DNA of 32,518 nucleotides, taken from contig NZ_QLAE01000043.1 of NCBI RefSeq assembly GCF_005876855.1, forward strand, positions 1 to 32,518, given 5' to 3'. This document shows positions 15,734 through 24,342 of this stretch, piece by piece. The notes below the pieces were generated by a model. The model did no database searches and had not been told where the DNA came from. It worked only from the letters and a program-made list of their open reading frames with translations. The stretch is from Stutzerimonas nosocomialis (lineage in GTDB: Bacteria > Pseudomonadota > Gammaproteobacteria > Pseudomonadales > Pseudomonadaceae). Position 1 is the first letter of the stretch. The number at the start of each line of letters is the position of its first letter. Both the position numbers and the translations under genes were made by a program.

Positions 15734-16434
15734 CAATGTGCGCTCAGCATCTCGGGACGGAACGGGGCGAGGACGCGCTGTTCGCTTTCATCCAGGGCCT
15801 GGTAGAAGGCATTGGTCAGGTTCGGGTAATCCGGGCCCTCGTCCCATTCGCCATCGGCGGCGCGCGTGGCGGCGAAGGCCTGGTAGAACGCCAGGCGGTT
15901 GTCGGCAAGGTCGATGACCTGGGTCAGCCCGCTCACCTGGCTCATCGGCTCGCTGGTGGGCACGATCGAATAGTAGCTGCGCATGGTGCCGGCAACGGTC
16001 ATGGACACCAGGATGAGCTTGTCCACCTGCTGTTGCTCGCGCAGCGGCGTGAAGTCGCGCTTGGCGTAGCCGAGCTTGGCGCTGCTCTCCTTGAAGTTCT
16101 CGAGCTTGACCGGGGGGAGTGCCTTGGCCTGGTAGCCGCGCTGGGTCAGATCGTCCACCAGCTGCTGCGGGATCGTCTCGAAGCTCGCGAGCTCCCAGGT
16201 CTCGACCTTGGCGCGCAGGCCGGCCGCCAGGCCGGTGTTGATAGCCAGGTCCAGCAGACCCTGATTGCCAACCAGCTGAACGGAGGGCTTCGGCAGTTCC
16301 ACAATGGCGACGCCGATGGTCTTGTCGCGCTCGTTCCAGAGCGTCTCTTCGAGGGCGATCGGCAGTTGAGGGGAGGCGCACCCGGTAAGCCAGGCGGCGG
16401 CCATAAGCAGAACGAAGAGTCTGAACAGTCTCAT
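15733..16434 (-). CDS. Predicted lipoprotein of unknown function (233 aa)
   Basis: The signal sequence MRLFRLFVLLMAAAWLTGC ends in a lipobox with Cys19 and Ala at +2. The mature part (about 215 residues) has an early strand-like segment (TIGVAIVELPKPSVQLV) and the stretch YYSIVPTSEPMSQVSGLTQVIDLADNRLAFYQAF, in the style of small periplasmic envelope lipoproteins. No family is recognised. It is the first gene of a two-lipoprotein operon, with an AAAGGA ribosome site at 16443-16448 on the minus strand, and is divergent from hrpA. In-frame starts further upstream lack a signal sequence and are rejected. Confidence 0.78.
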   Translation of the reverse strand: MRLFRLFVLLMAAAWLTGCASPQLPIALEETLWNERDKTIGVAIVELPKPSVQLVGNQGLLDLAINTGLAAGLRAKVETWELASFETIPQQLVDDLTQRGYQAKALPPVKLENFKESSAKLGYAKRDFTPLREQQQVDKLILVSMTVAGTMRSYYSIVPTSEPMSQVSGLTQVIDLADNRLAFYQAFAATRAADGEWDEGPDYPNLTNAFYQALDESEQRVLAPFRPEMLSAH

Positions 16435-16691
16435 GTGCAAGTCCTTTTGAGAGGGGATTGGGGGCGGCGATTCTAGAAAGCAGTGATTGCATATGGCTAT
16501 CACTGGGTCGCGCCAGGCGGCCGGCAGGCCCGTCTTCCTTCGAAAGTTGCGATGCGCTTCTCATCGGAATCGGCGTCAGGGAACAACCTGGCGGGAACCG
16601 CTGAGTTGCCGAGCGGTCGGGGCGGGCGTTTTCGGCTGGCGGGGCAAATCTGCGACAATTGCCGCTTCACTCGAATGCCCCATGGCTGTCC

Positions 16692-19600
16692 ATGACCGAC
16701 GCAACGCCCCATTTCGACACCCTGCACCAGAATCTCGACCAGGCCTTCAGCGCCGACCGCCATCGTCTGCGCCGGCAGCTGCACGAGTTGAGGAAGCGGC
16801 CGGACGAGGCCAGGCTGGCGCAATGGGTCGAGCGCTTCCAGGCTTCGGTCGCCAAGGTCGAGGCGCGCCGCAACAGTGTTCCCGCTGTCCGCTATGACGA
16901 TGCGCTGCCGATCGCGGCCAAGCGCGACGAGATCAAGGTCGCGCTTTCGAAGCACCAGGTCCTGGTGATCGCCGGCGAGACCGGCTCGGGCAAGACCACC
17001 CAGTTGCCCAAGATCTGCCTGGAGATCGGGCGCGGCGTGCATGGGCTGATCGGCCATACCCAGCCACGGCGTCTGGCCGCGCGCAGCGTCGCCACCCGCG
17101 TTGCCGAAGAGCTCGGTGTGCCGCTGGGCGAGGGCGTGGGCTATCAGGTGCGCTTCGAGGATCAGAGCACCGACCAGACCCTGGTCAAGCTGATGACCGA
17201 CGGCATCCTGCTGGCCGAGACGCAGCATGACCGCTTCCTTGAAAAGTACGACACCCTCATCGTCGACGAAGCCCACGAGCGTTCGCTCAATATCGACTTC
17301 CTGCTGGGTTTTCTGAAGACCCTGCTGCCGCGCCGGCCGGACCTGAAGGTCATCATCACGTCGGCGACCATCGACCTGGAGCGCTTTTCCAGGCACTTCG
17401 ACGGGGCGCCGATCATCGAGGTATCCGGCCGCACCTACCCGGTGGACACCTGGTATCGCCCGCTGGCCGCCGAGACCGACGAGGACGGCGAGCGGCTGGA
17501 GGACGACCTGACCGTCGACCAGGGCATCCTCGCCGCGCTGGACGAGATCGCCGCGCACGAGAAGAGCGTCGGCCAGCGCCCCGGCGACGTGCTGGTGTTC
17601 CTGCCCGGCGAGCGCGAGATCCGCGACGCGGCGGAAATGCTGCGCAAGGCCAACCTGAAGTTCACCGAGGTGCTGCCGTTGTATGCGCGCCTGACCCCGG
17701 CCGAGCAGCAGAAGATCTTCCAGCCGCGGCCTGGCCGCAAGATCGTGCTGGCCACCAACGTGGCGGAAACCTCGCTGACGGTGCCCGGCATCCGCTACGT
17801 GATCGACTCGGGCACCGCCCGTATCAGCCGTTACAGCTACCGCGCCAAGGTGCAGCGCCTGCCGATCGAGGCGGTGTCCCAGGCCAGCGCCAACCAGCGC
17901 AAGGGGCGCTGCGGCCGGGTCGAGCCCGGCATCTGCATCCGCCTGTACAGCGAGGAGGATTTCCTCGGACGGCCCGAATTCACCGACCCCGAAATCCTGC
18001 GTACCAACCTCGCCGCGGTCATCCTGCAGATGCTGCACCTGCGGCTGGGCGACATTCAGGACTTCCCGTTCATCGAGCCGCCGGATGGCAAGGCCATCAG
18101 CGATGGATTCAACCTTTTGCAGGAACTCTCGGCGGTCAACCGCGAGAACCAGCTGACCCCGCTGGGTCGCCAGCTGGCGCGCCTGCCGATCGACCCGCGG
18201 CTGGGCCGCATGCTGCTCGAAGCGGCGAAGCTCGGCAGCACGGCCGAGGTGCTGATCGTCGCCAGCGCGCTGTCGGTGCAGGACGTGCGCGAACGCCCGG
18301 CCGATCGCCAGACCCAGGCCGACCAGGCCCACGCCCAGTGGAAGGACCCGGACTCGGATTTCGCCGCGCTGATCAACCTCTGGCGCGGCTTCGAGGAGCA
18401 GCGCCAGGCGCTGGGTTCCAACGCGCTGCGCAGCTGGTGCCGGAAGAATTTCCTCAACTATCTGCGTCTTCGCGAATGGCGCGATGCCCACCGTCAGCTG
18501 CTGCTGATCGTGCGCGAGCTCAAGCTCGATGGCCAACCCCGAGGTTCCGACCGCGAACAGGGGGCGGCTGGAGGGAAAGATCGCGCTCAGGACCGCTCCC
18601 ACAAAGGCGCCGCCGATCACCGTGGGAGCGGTCTCGACCGCGAAGGGGCGGGCGTCGCAGCGAAGGCGGGCGTCCCGGAGCAGAATCGCAGGGTGGAAGA
18701 CGGCGAAGCCTCTTCCACGCGTGCGGCCGAGGCGGGGTCTCAGCCTGTCCCAACCAAGGACAACAAAGTCAACGCCATCGTCCGCCAGCAGGCCGAAGCC
18801 AGCGAGGCCGCGCAGAAGGCCAAGGGCTACGCCGCCGTGCACAAGGCGATCCTCGCCGGTCTGCTCAGCCACATCGGCCAGAAGACCGAGGAGGGCGACT
18901 ACCTGGGCGCCCGGCAGCGTCGCTTCTGGATTCACCCCTCGAGCGTCATCGGGCGCAAGAAACCCAACTGGATCATGGCCGCCGAGCTGGTCGAGACCAC
19001 CAAGCTGTTCGCCCGCATGGTGGCGAAGATCGAGCCGGACTGGATCGAGCCGCTGGCCGGGCATCTGGTCAAGAAGAACCACTTCGAGCCGCACTGGGAA
19101 AAGAAGCGCGGCCAGGTGGTCGCCTACGAACAGGTGACGCTCTACGGGCTGATCGTCGTGCGCCGCCGGCCGGTGCACTACGGCCCGATCGACCCGGCCG
19201 CGGCGCGCGAGCTGTTCATCCGCGAGGGGCTGGTGCGCGGCGAGATCAACAGCCGTGCCCGGGCGCTGGCGGCCAACCGCGAGCTGCTCGAGCGCATGGA
19301 CGAGCTGGAGGCCAAGGCGCGCCGCCGCGACATCCTCGCCGACGAGGAAACCCTGTTCGGCTACTACGACGCGCGCCTGCCCGCCGACGTCTACCAGGCG
19401 GCCAGCTTCGAGAACTGGTACAAGCGCGAAAGCCAGAAAGACCCGCGGCTGCTGGTCATGGGCGAAGAGGACGTGCTGGCCCGCGAGGCGCGTGAGGTCA
19501 CCGCCTCGCAATACCCGGACAGCCTGCGTATCGGCGAGCTGTCGCTGCCGCTGGACTACCACTTCGAGCCCAACCATCCGCGCGACGGCGTGACGCTGCG

Positions 19601-20879
19601 CGTGCCGGCGCCGCTGCTGCCACAACTGCGTCCCGAGCGTCTCGACTGGCTGGTTCCGGGTCTGATCGAAGCCAAGGCGATCGCGCTGGTGCGCGGCCTG
19701 CCCAAGGCGATTCGCAAGAGCTTCGTGCCGGTGCCCGATTTCGTCGGCGCAGCGCTTTCGAAGATCACCTTCGGCGAGGGCTCGCTGCCCGAAGCGCTGG
19801 GGCGCGAGCTGCTGCGCATGACCGGCGCACGCGTGCCGGACGAGGCCTGGGGCGAAGCGGCCGCCGGGCTCGAAAACCACCTGAAGATGAACATCGAAGT
19901 GGTCGATGCGCAGGGCAAGTTCCTCGGCGAAGGCCGTGACCTGGCCGAGCTGACGGCGCGCTTCAACGAAGCCAGCCAGGCGGCGTTGACGGCGCCACGG
20001 CAGAAAGCCGAACAGAAGCCGGTCGAGGCCAGGGGCTTCTCCCAGGTGGCGGAAAAGGCCCAGCAGAAGGTCGCGGGGCTGTCGATGACGGTCTACCCGG
20101 CGCTGGTGGAAGAGGGCGGTGTGGTCAAGGAGGGTCGCTTCCCGACCCAGGCCGAAGCCGACTTCCAGCACCGCCGTGCGCTGCAGCGGCTGCTGCTGCA
20201 ACAACTGGCCGAGCCCGCCAGGTTCCTGCGCAACAAACTGCCGGGCCTCACCGAGCTGGGCCTGCTGTACCGCGACCTGGGCAAGGTCGATGCGCTGGTC
20301 GAGGACATCCTCCTGGCCAGCCTGGACAGCTGCATCCTCGACGGCGAAGCCCAGCTGCCGCGCGACGGCGCCGCCCTGGCCTCGCTGGCCGAGAAGAAAC
20401 GAGGCGACTGGACGGCCCACGCCGAGCGCCTGGCGCGCCTCGTGCTGGATATCCTCAAGCTCTGGCACGGCCTGCAGAAGCGCTTCAAGGGCCGGATCGA
20501 CCTGGCCCAGGCGGTGGCACTCAACGACATCAAGGCGCAACTGGCCAACCTGGTCTATCCCGGCTTCGTGCGCGAAACGCCGGCCGACTGGCTGAAGGAA
20601 TACCCGCGCTACCTCAAGGCGGTGGAACAGCGCTTCGACAAGATCGCCGCCCAGCTGCAACGCGACCGCGTCTGGTCGGGCGAGCTGGCCGGCTACTGGG
20701 AGCAGTACCAGGCGCGCCTGAAGAAGCACCAGCAGGAAGGCAAGCGTGACCCGGAGCTGGCGCTGTACCGCTGGATGCTGGAGGAATACCGCGTATCGCT
20801 GTGGGCCCAGCAACTGGGAACGAAGATGGCGGTGTCCGACAAACGCCTGAACAAGCAGTGGGCGCAGGTGGAGGCCTGA
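16692..20879 (+). CDS. hrpA: ATP-dependent RNA helicase HrpA (DEAH family) with an atypical internal insert
   Basis: A 1395-residue DEAH-box helicase: Walker A GETGSGKT (95-102), DEAH (192-195), SAT (224-226), TNVAETSLT (355-363) and QRKGRCGR (402-409), then the helicase-associated domain and the long HrpA C-terminal region. HrpA unwinds RNA and is linked to mRNA handling and rescue of stalled ribosomes. E. coli HrpA has about 1300 residues; the extra length here is mostly residues 616-712, a low-complexity Arg/Gly/Asp/Ala-rich stretch between RELKLDGQ and AAVHKAILAGLLSHIG. It is encoded by REP-like DNA (18580-18646) kept in frame. ATG 16692 gives a start typical of the family. A weak hairpin follows the stop. 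Confidence 0.95.
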   Translation: MTDATPHFDTLHQNLDQAFSADRHRLRRQLHELRKRPDEARLAQWVERFQASVAKVEARRNSVPAVRYDDALPIAAKRDEIKVALSKHQVLVIAGETGSGKTTQLPKICLEIGRGVHGLIGHTQPRRLAARSVATRVAEELGVPLGEGVGYQVRFEDQSTDQTLVKLMTDGILLAETQHDRFLEKYDTLIVDEAHERSLNIDFLLGFLKTLLPRRPDLKVIITSATIDLERFSRHFDGAPIIEVSGRTYPVDTWYRPLAAETDEDGERLEDDLTVDQGILAALDEIAAHEKSVGQRPGDVLVFLPGEREIRDAAEMLRKANLKFTEVLPLYARLTPAEQQKIFQPRPGRKIVLATNVAETSLTVPGIRYVIDSGTARISRYSYRAKVQRLPIEAVSQASANQRKGRCGRVEPGICIRLYSEEDFLGRPEFTDPEILRTNLAAVILQMLHLRLGDIQDFPFIEPPDGKAISDGFNLLQELSAVNRENQLTPLGRQLARLPIDPRLGRMLLEAAKLGSTAEVLIVASALSVQDVRERPADRQTQADQAHAQWKDPDSDFAALINLWRGFEEQRQALGSNALRSWCRKNFLNYLRLREWRDAHRQLLLIVRELKLDGQPRGSDREQGAAGGKDRAQDRSHKGAADHRGSGLDREGAGVAAKAGVPEQNRRVEDGEASSTRAAEAGSQPVPTKDNKVNAIVRQQAEASEAAQKAKGYAAVHKAILAGLLSHIGQKTEEGDYLGARQRRFWIHPSSVIGRKKPNWIMAAELVETTKLFARMVAKIEPDWIEPLAGHLVKKNHFEPHWEKKRGQVVAYEQVTLYGLIVVRRRPVHYGPIDPAAARELFIREGLVRGEINSRARALAANRELLERMDELEAKARRRDILADEETLFGYYDARLPADVYQAASFENWYKRESQKDPRLLVMGEEDVLAREAREVTASQYPDSLRIGELSLPLDYHFEPNHPRDGVTLRVPAPLLPQLRPERLDWLVPGLIEAKAIALVRGLPKAIRKSFVPVPDFVGAALSKITFGEGSLPEALGRELLRMTGARVPDEAWGEAAAGLENHLKMNIEVVDAQGKFLGEGRDLAELTARFNEASQAALTAPRQKAEQKPVEARGFSQVAEKAQQKVAGLSMTVYPALVEEGGVVKEGRFPTQAEADFQHRRALQRLLLQQLAEPARFLRNKLPGLTELGLLYRDLGKVDALVEDILLASLDSCILDGEAQLPRDGAALASLAEKKRGDWTAHAERLARLVLDILKLWHGLQKRFKGRIDLAQAVALNDIKAQLANLVYPGFVRETPADWLKEYPRYLKAVEQRFDKIAAQLQRDRVWSGELAGYWEQYQARLKKHQQEGKRDPELALYRWMLEEYRVSLWAQQLGTKMAVSDKRLNKQWAQVEA
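18580..18646. repeat. Inverted REP-like pair inside the hrpA coding sequence
   Basis: Two copies of a pseudomonad-type unit face each other. Unit A (18580-18603) reads ATCGCGCTCAGGACCGCTCC then CACA. Unit B (about 18622-18646) is its opposite orientation, GTGGGAGCGGTCTCGACCGC then GAAGG. The arms GACCGCTCCCAC (18591-18602) and GTGGGAGCGGTC (18622-18633) are perfect complements, and unit B holds GCGGTC-TC-GACCGC. The same core occurs at 32397-32416 in non-coding DNA. A further fragment, GACCGCGAA, lies at 18548-18556. Confidence 0.75.
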
Positions 20880-20896
20880 CCGTAGACGGGTGCGGC

Positions 20897-20924
20897 CCTT
20901 GCCGCTGAGCTGTTGCGGGCAAGG
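20897..20924 (+). terminator. Weak hairpin after hrpA
   Basis: CCTTGCC (20897-20903) pairs with GGCAAGG (20918-20924) across a 14-nt loop, 18 nt after the hrpA stop, with no T-run. It lies between hrpA and the convergent cytochrome gene. Confidence 0.35.
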
Positions 20925-20960
20925 CGGTAGGGTCGCCCTGCCTTATCCGGGCCGGGTCGC

Positions 20961-21512
20961 TTACCGATCACCCAGCATGCGCGCCAGCACATCCTCGTCC
21001 TGCGGGCGGCGGCGGTGGATGAAGACCATCGCCACATGGCCGACGATGAGTGCCAGCAGCAGCCAGCCGAGCCAGCTGTGCAGCAGGTTGGCCGGCGCCA
21101 TCAGCCAGTCGATGCGCGGGCCGTCGAAGCCGGGCATCAGTGTCAGGCCGAAGGGCTCGAAGGCGCGGCCCGAGCCGTACTGGCGCAGCAATGCGAGCAG
21201 CGGGACGATCACCATCAGGGCGTAGAGGGCCAGGTGGCCCAGCGTCGCCATGGGGCTCAGCGAGGCGGGGCGGTGGCCGCGGTTGTGCAGCGACCATAGC
21301 CCGCGGGCGATCACGAGCAGGATCAGCAGCAGCCCGACCGTCCGGTGGGTGGCCCAGAGGAACCCTTCGATCGCCGTGTCTTCGAGCAGCAGGTGCGCGA
21401 GTGCTGTCGCGAATTGCCAGGCCAGGATCAGGGCCATGCCCCAGTGAAACAAGCGGCTCGCGGTGCCGTAGCGGGCCGGGGTGTCGTGGAGCTGGAACGA
21501 TGCGCGTTTCAT
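20961..21512 (-). CDS. Cytochrome b561-type diheme membrane protein
   Basis: A 183-residue protein with four membrane helices and the b561/CybB pattern of heme ligands: H23 (LFHWG), H56 (ATHRTVG), H145 (LLHSWLG) and H159 (VGHVAM). These align with the four histidines of E. coli CybB. The family moves electrons from membrane quinol, in some members to superoxide. ATG 21512 is preceded by a perfect AAGGAGG on the minus strand, which rules out the longer upstream frame. It is transcribed alone; the divergent neighbour is the DUF3087 gene and no dehydrogenase partner is adjacent. Confidence 0.88.
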   Translation of the reverse strand: MKRASFQLHDTPARYGTASRLFHWGMALILAWQFATALAHLLLEDTAIEGFLWATHRTVGLLLILLVIARGLWSLHNRGHRPASLSPMATLGHLALYALMVIVPLLALLRQYGSGRAFEPFGLTLMPGFDGPRIDWLMAPANLLHSWLGWLLLALIVGHVAMVFIHRRRPQDEDVLARMLGDR

Positions 21513-21823
21513 TCGCGTCCTCCTTGGTGGTGTGCCGGTTCGGCGCGAGCCGGCCGGGGCTCGGTGAGGTAACCTCGGGCGGCCGCTGGTCAGGGCGCCG
21601 TTCGGCGCCTGCGTCGCGGCCTGTGACACGGCTTGCGGCGATCTCGCAGGCGCGCCGGGCAGGTCGTCTGGCGATAATGCGAAGGATCGGCGACAGGGGC
21701 AACGCCCGAAGGCGCCGGCAACGCTAGAAAAGACCGCCAAGACGGCCGCGCCGCAGGCGGCGTGGCGTCCGTTCACTTCACTGGCCGGGTTTTTTCCGGT
21801 CCGTGCAACCCCCAGGAGTCCGC
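21513..21823. other. Divergent intergenic region (cytochrome b561 / DUF3087)
   Basis: This stretch of 311 nt must hold both promoters. Apart from the AAGGAGG ribosome site of the cytochrome gene (minus strand) and AGGAG at 21813-21817 for the DUF3087 gene, I see no clear dyad operator, terminator or conserved promoter hexamers. Confidence 0.5.
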
Positions 21824-22351
21824 ATGTTCGAGCTGCAATCCGTAGAGGCTGAGCGCTATCGCCAGCAGACCCGGCGTATCGCCTTTACCCTCGCGGCGCT
21901 GTTCGCGGTCCTGGGCATGTTCTTCTCGATGCTCGCGGTACGGCTGTTCGGCGAGGAGGGCGGCGACAACTTCCGCTGGAACCTGCTCGGCGTGCTGGCC
22001 GGCCTCGCCGTCACCGTGGCGGTGGTGCGGCTGACGCTGTGGTCGACGCCCTGGATGGCACCGGCGGTCTATGGCTGGCGGCTCAAGCGCGCCCTCATGC
22101 GGGTGACCAACCTGATGCATCACGTCAAGGCCGGCGTCGCCGCGCGCGACCCGCAGGCGCTGAAGCTGCTGCGCTTCTATCACCTGGGGCTTTCGCAGAT
22201 GCATCGCCTCGACGGCAACCTGTCCGAACTCAGCCAGCACGTGCGCGAGATCGATGCGCACCGGGCGCTGCTGGAGTCGCTCGGCATCGAGGTGGAGCAG
22301 AACCGCCTCGACCCGGCCTGGCTCGAGACGGTCAGGCGCTTCGAGCCCTGA
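21824..22351 (+). CDS. DUF3087 family inner-membrane protein
   Basis: A 175-residue protein with two close membrane helices (about residues 18-42 and 50-68), a short positively charged loop, and a cytoplasmic helical tail (KLLRFYHLGLSQMHRLDGN). The start MFELQSVEAERYRQQTRR and the GGDNFRWNLLGVLAGL segment match what I recall of DUF3087. The function of the family is not established. ATG 21824 is chosen for its AGGAG at 21813-21817. It is followed 171 nt later by the CitMHS gene, with a GC hairpin between. Confidence 0.78.
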   Translation: MFELQSVEAERYRQQTRRIAFTLAALFAVLGMFFSMLAVRLFGEEGGDNFRWNLLGVLAGLAVTVAVVRLTLWSTPWMAPAVYGWRLKRALMRVTNLMHHVKAGVAARDPQALKLLRFYHLGLSQMHRLDGNLSELSQHVREIDAHRALLESLGIEVEQNRLDPAWLETVRRFEP

Positions 22352-22418
22352 GGTCGTTCGGCCTCGCGCTTCTCGCCAGGGCCCCGCCCTGGACATATGC
22401 CCTGACATTTTCCAGGAC

Positions 22419-22437
22419 CGCCCGGCGTCTCCGGGCG
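22419..22437 (+). terminator. GC hairpin between DUF3087 and the CitMHS gene
   Basis: CGCCCGG / CCGGGCG stem with loop CGTCT, 67 nt after the DUF3087 stop. Without a T-run it is only a possible terminator or leader structure of the next gene. Confidence 0.35.
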
Positions 22438-22522
22438 CCGGGCTAAAGGTTCGTGAAAGTTTTGCTTCGTAGTCTCCCCTCGCGCGTGTCGTCGCCCTGA
22501 CAAGAAGAAGAGGAGATACCGT

Positions 22523-23839
22523 TTGTTGACTCTGATCGGTCTGTTGACCATCGGCAGCCTGGTTGCGCTGCTGCTCATCGGGCGCATGTCGCCCGTCCTG
22601 CCCCTGATCGTGGTACCGCTGGTGGGCGCGTTGTTCGCCGGCTTCGGCCCGCAAGAGCTGACCGCCTTCTTCAATGACGGCATCGGCCGCGTCACGGCCA
22701 TCGCGACGATGTTCGTCTTCGCCATCACTTTCTTCGGTGTACTGCAGGACACCGGGCTGTTCCGGCCGCTGATCGGCGGGCTGGTACGCGTCACCCGCGG
22801 CAACGTGATCGCCGTTGCCGTCGCCACCGCCGTGATCGGCATGCTCGCCCACCTGGACGGGGCAGGGGCGACGACCTTCCTGCTGACCATTCCCGCGCTG
22901 CTGCCTCTCTATAAAGAGCTGCGGATGAACCCTTACCTGATGCTGCTCCTGCTCGCCCTGGGCGCCGGCATCTTCAACATGCTGCCCTGGTCCGGCCCGC
23001 TCGGGCGCGCCGCGGCGGTGACCGGCATCGAAGTGACCGACCTGTGGCGGCCGCTGATCGTGCTGCAGGCGGTCGGGGCGGTCCTGCTGGTGATGCTGGC
23101 CGTGCTGCTGGGCGTGCGCGAACGCCGGCGGATCGCGGCGGCCGGCACGCTGGGCGATGGCTCGGCGGGCGACGGGGAAATCCAGTCCCTCGATGCGCCG
23201 CTGTCGGCCGAGGCGCAGGCGCTGCTGAGGCCGGGCCGGCTCTGGCTCAACGGCCTGATCTTCCTGGTGGTGCTGGTGTCGCTGTTCACCGGCGTGCTGC
23301 CGGCCGGCTACATCTTCATGATCGGCCTGTGCGTGGTGCTGATGGCCAACTATCGCGGCGCCAAGGCGCAGATGAGCCGCGTGGGCGCCCATGCGCCGGC
23401 CGCGCTGAACATGGGGATGATCATCCTCGCGGCCGGCTCGATGCTGGGCATCTTCACCGGTACGGGGATGCTGACTTCCATCGCGCAGGACCTGGTCGGG
23501 GTGCTGCCGGCTTCGCTGGTGCCCCAGCTGCACGTGGTGCTGGGGGTGTTCGGGTTGCCGATGGAGCTGATGCTCAGCACCGACGCCTACTATTTCGGCC
23601 TGTTGCCCGTGACCCTGGAAGTCGTCGCCGGCCACGGCGTCGAGCCGGCCAGCGTGGTCTACGCGCTGACCATCGGCAACATCATCGGGACCTTCATCAG
23701 CCCGTTCTCGCCGGCGTTGTGGTTGGCGCTGGGCCTGGCGGGCCTCGACCTGGGGCGGCACATCCGCTATTCGCTGTGGTGGATGTGGGCCTTTTCCCTG
23801 GTGCTGTTCGCCGTCGCCTGGGCCATCGGCCTGTTCTGA
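22523..23839 (+). CDS. CitMHS-family transporter (citrate/metal-citrate:proton symporter type)
   Basis: A 438-residue transporter with about 12 hydrophobic segments. Marks of the CitMHS family are the HLDGAGATTFLLTIPALLPL segment (H110 onward), NMLPWSGPLGRA, LSTDAYYFGLLPV and GTFISPFSPALWL. Members such as Bacillus CitM import citrate complexed with divalent metal, driven by protons. The start is TTG 22523, placed 7 nt after GGAG in AGAGGAGA; no ATG fits. No citrate-responsive two-component genes are adjacent, so regulation is unknown. A GC-rich hairpin follows. The exact substrate is not proven by sequence. Confidence 0.85.
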   Translation: MLTLIGLLTIGSLVALLLIGRMSPVLPLIVVPLVGALFAGFGPQELTAFFNDGIGRVTAIATMFVFAITFFGVLQDTGLFRPLIGGLVRVTRGNVIAVAVATAVIGMLAHLDGAGATTFLLTIPALLPLYKELRMNPYLMLLLLALGAGIFNMLPWSGPLGRAAAVTGIEVTDLWRPLIVLQAVGAVLLVMLAVLLGVRERRRIAAAGTLGDGSAGDGEIQSLDAPLSAEAQALLRPGRLWLNGLIFLVVLVSLFTGVLPAGYIFMIGLCVVLMANYRGAKAQMSRVGAHAPAALNMGMIILAAGSMLGIFTGTGMLTSIAQDLVGVLPASLVPQLHVVLGVFGLPMELMLSTDAYYFGLLPVTLEVVAGHGVEPASVVYALTIGNIIGTFISPFSPALWLALGLAGLDLGRHIRYSLWWMWAFSLVLFAVAWAIGLF

Positions 23840-23846
23840 CGATCAT

Positions 23847-23879
23847 CGGCGCGGGCGGACGAACGAAACCCCCGCGCCG
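23847..23879 (+). terminator. Hairpin after the CitMHS gene
   Basis: CGGCGCGGG (23847-23855) pairs perfectly with CCCGCGCCG (23871-23879) across a 15-nt loop, directly after the stop. No T-run follows. Confidence 0.5.
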
Positions 23880-23929
23880 TGGATCGAAGGCTATAGTGAG
23901 CGGACCTGTCTACGGCGCGGCGAATCCCT

Positions 23930-24088
23930 ATGCGTAACCCGTCCCCCTTGTTCATCGCTGGTGTTCCCCTGTTGACCATCGGCGCTGTGTTCGCGGTCCT
24001 CGGTCTGGCGACCGAGGTCCCACACTTCCTCTACGTGGTGCCGTGCTTCATCGTGCCGGGGCTGGTGATGGTCGCCTGGCCACGCTGA
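23930..24088 (+). CDS. 52-residue two-helix membrane protein, unknown
   Basis: ATG 23930 opens a 52-residue frame with two hydrophobic segments (about residues 7-27 and 32-50, with VVPCFIVPGLVMVAW) and almost no charged residues. A TATAGT at 23892-23897 could be its -10, giving a very short leader; there is no good Shine-Dalgarno. No family is recognised. It stands alone between the CitMHS hairpin and the nirB regulatory region. Moderate confidence that it is expressed, because it is small and isolated. Confidence 0.55.
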   Translation: MRNPSPLFIAGVPLLTIGAVFAVLGLATEVPHFLYVVPCFIVPGLVMVAWPR

Positions 24089-24154
24089 ACCTGGGTTTGG
24101 GGTGCCGGTCCGGACAGGCCCGGCGCCCTGAAACAGTGACCCTCGACGTCGCGC

Positions 24155-24171
24155 TGCACTGTTGTGGTTCG
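24155..24171 (+). promoter_or_regulatory. Possible NtrC-type activator site for nirBD
   Basis: TGCACT-GTTGT-GGTTCG shares one good half with the NtrC pattern TGCACC-N5-GGTGCA. It lies about 150 bp upstream of a sigma54-like promoter, a normal distance for an enhancer. The second half is poor. Confidence 0.3.
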
Positions 24172-24304
24172 ATCCGGCCGTTCGGACCCTCCCTTTTCAG
24201 GCCCTCGCCAATTCCTGCGTGACCCCCGCCTTCAGGCGTAGACCCCAGCATTGACGCGGCCTCTGGCGTGCGGGTAGAGACGTCGAAGCCTGCTTTCCAT
24301 TCGC

Positions 24305-24320
24305 TGGCATGCAATCTGCA
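24305..24320 (+). promoter_or_regulatory. Sigma54-like promoter of nirBD
   Basis: TGGCATGCAATCTGCA fits the sigma54 pattern TGGCAC-N5-TTGCW with the GG and GC pair at the right spacing and two mismatches. Transcription would start near 24331, just before the first leader hairpin. This agrees with nitrogen control of assimilatory nitrite reductase in pseudomonads. Confidence 0.6.
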
Positions 24321-24342
24321 AAACCTCTGTTCACAGAGTCCG

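Noticed and set aside
16500-20813. Very long antisense open frame (over 1400 codons) opposite hrpA
   Set aside because: High-GC codon use leaves antisense frames open. The translation is His/Gln/Arg-rich without domains, signal or ribosome site, while the plus strand encodes full HrpA motifs.
21773-23761. Minus-strand frame of over 600 codons opposite the DUF3087 and CitMHS genes
   Set aside because: Gln/His/Arg-rich shadow; the plus-strand products are clear membrane proteins.
24323-24336. Short hairpin around CTCTGTTCACAGAG as a third ANTAR hairpin
   Set aside because: It gives only a two- or four-base loop, not a hexaloop with A1 and G4, and it straddles the predicted transcript start.
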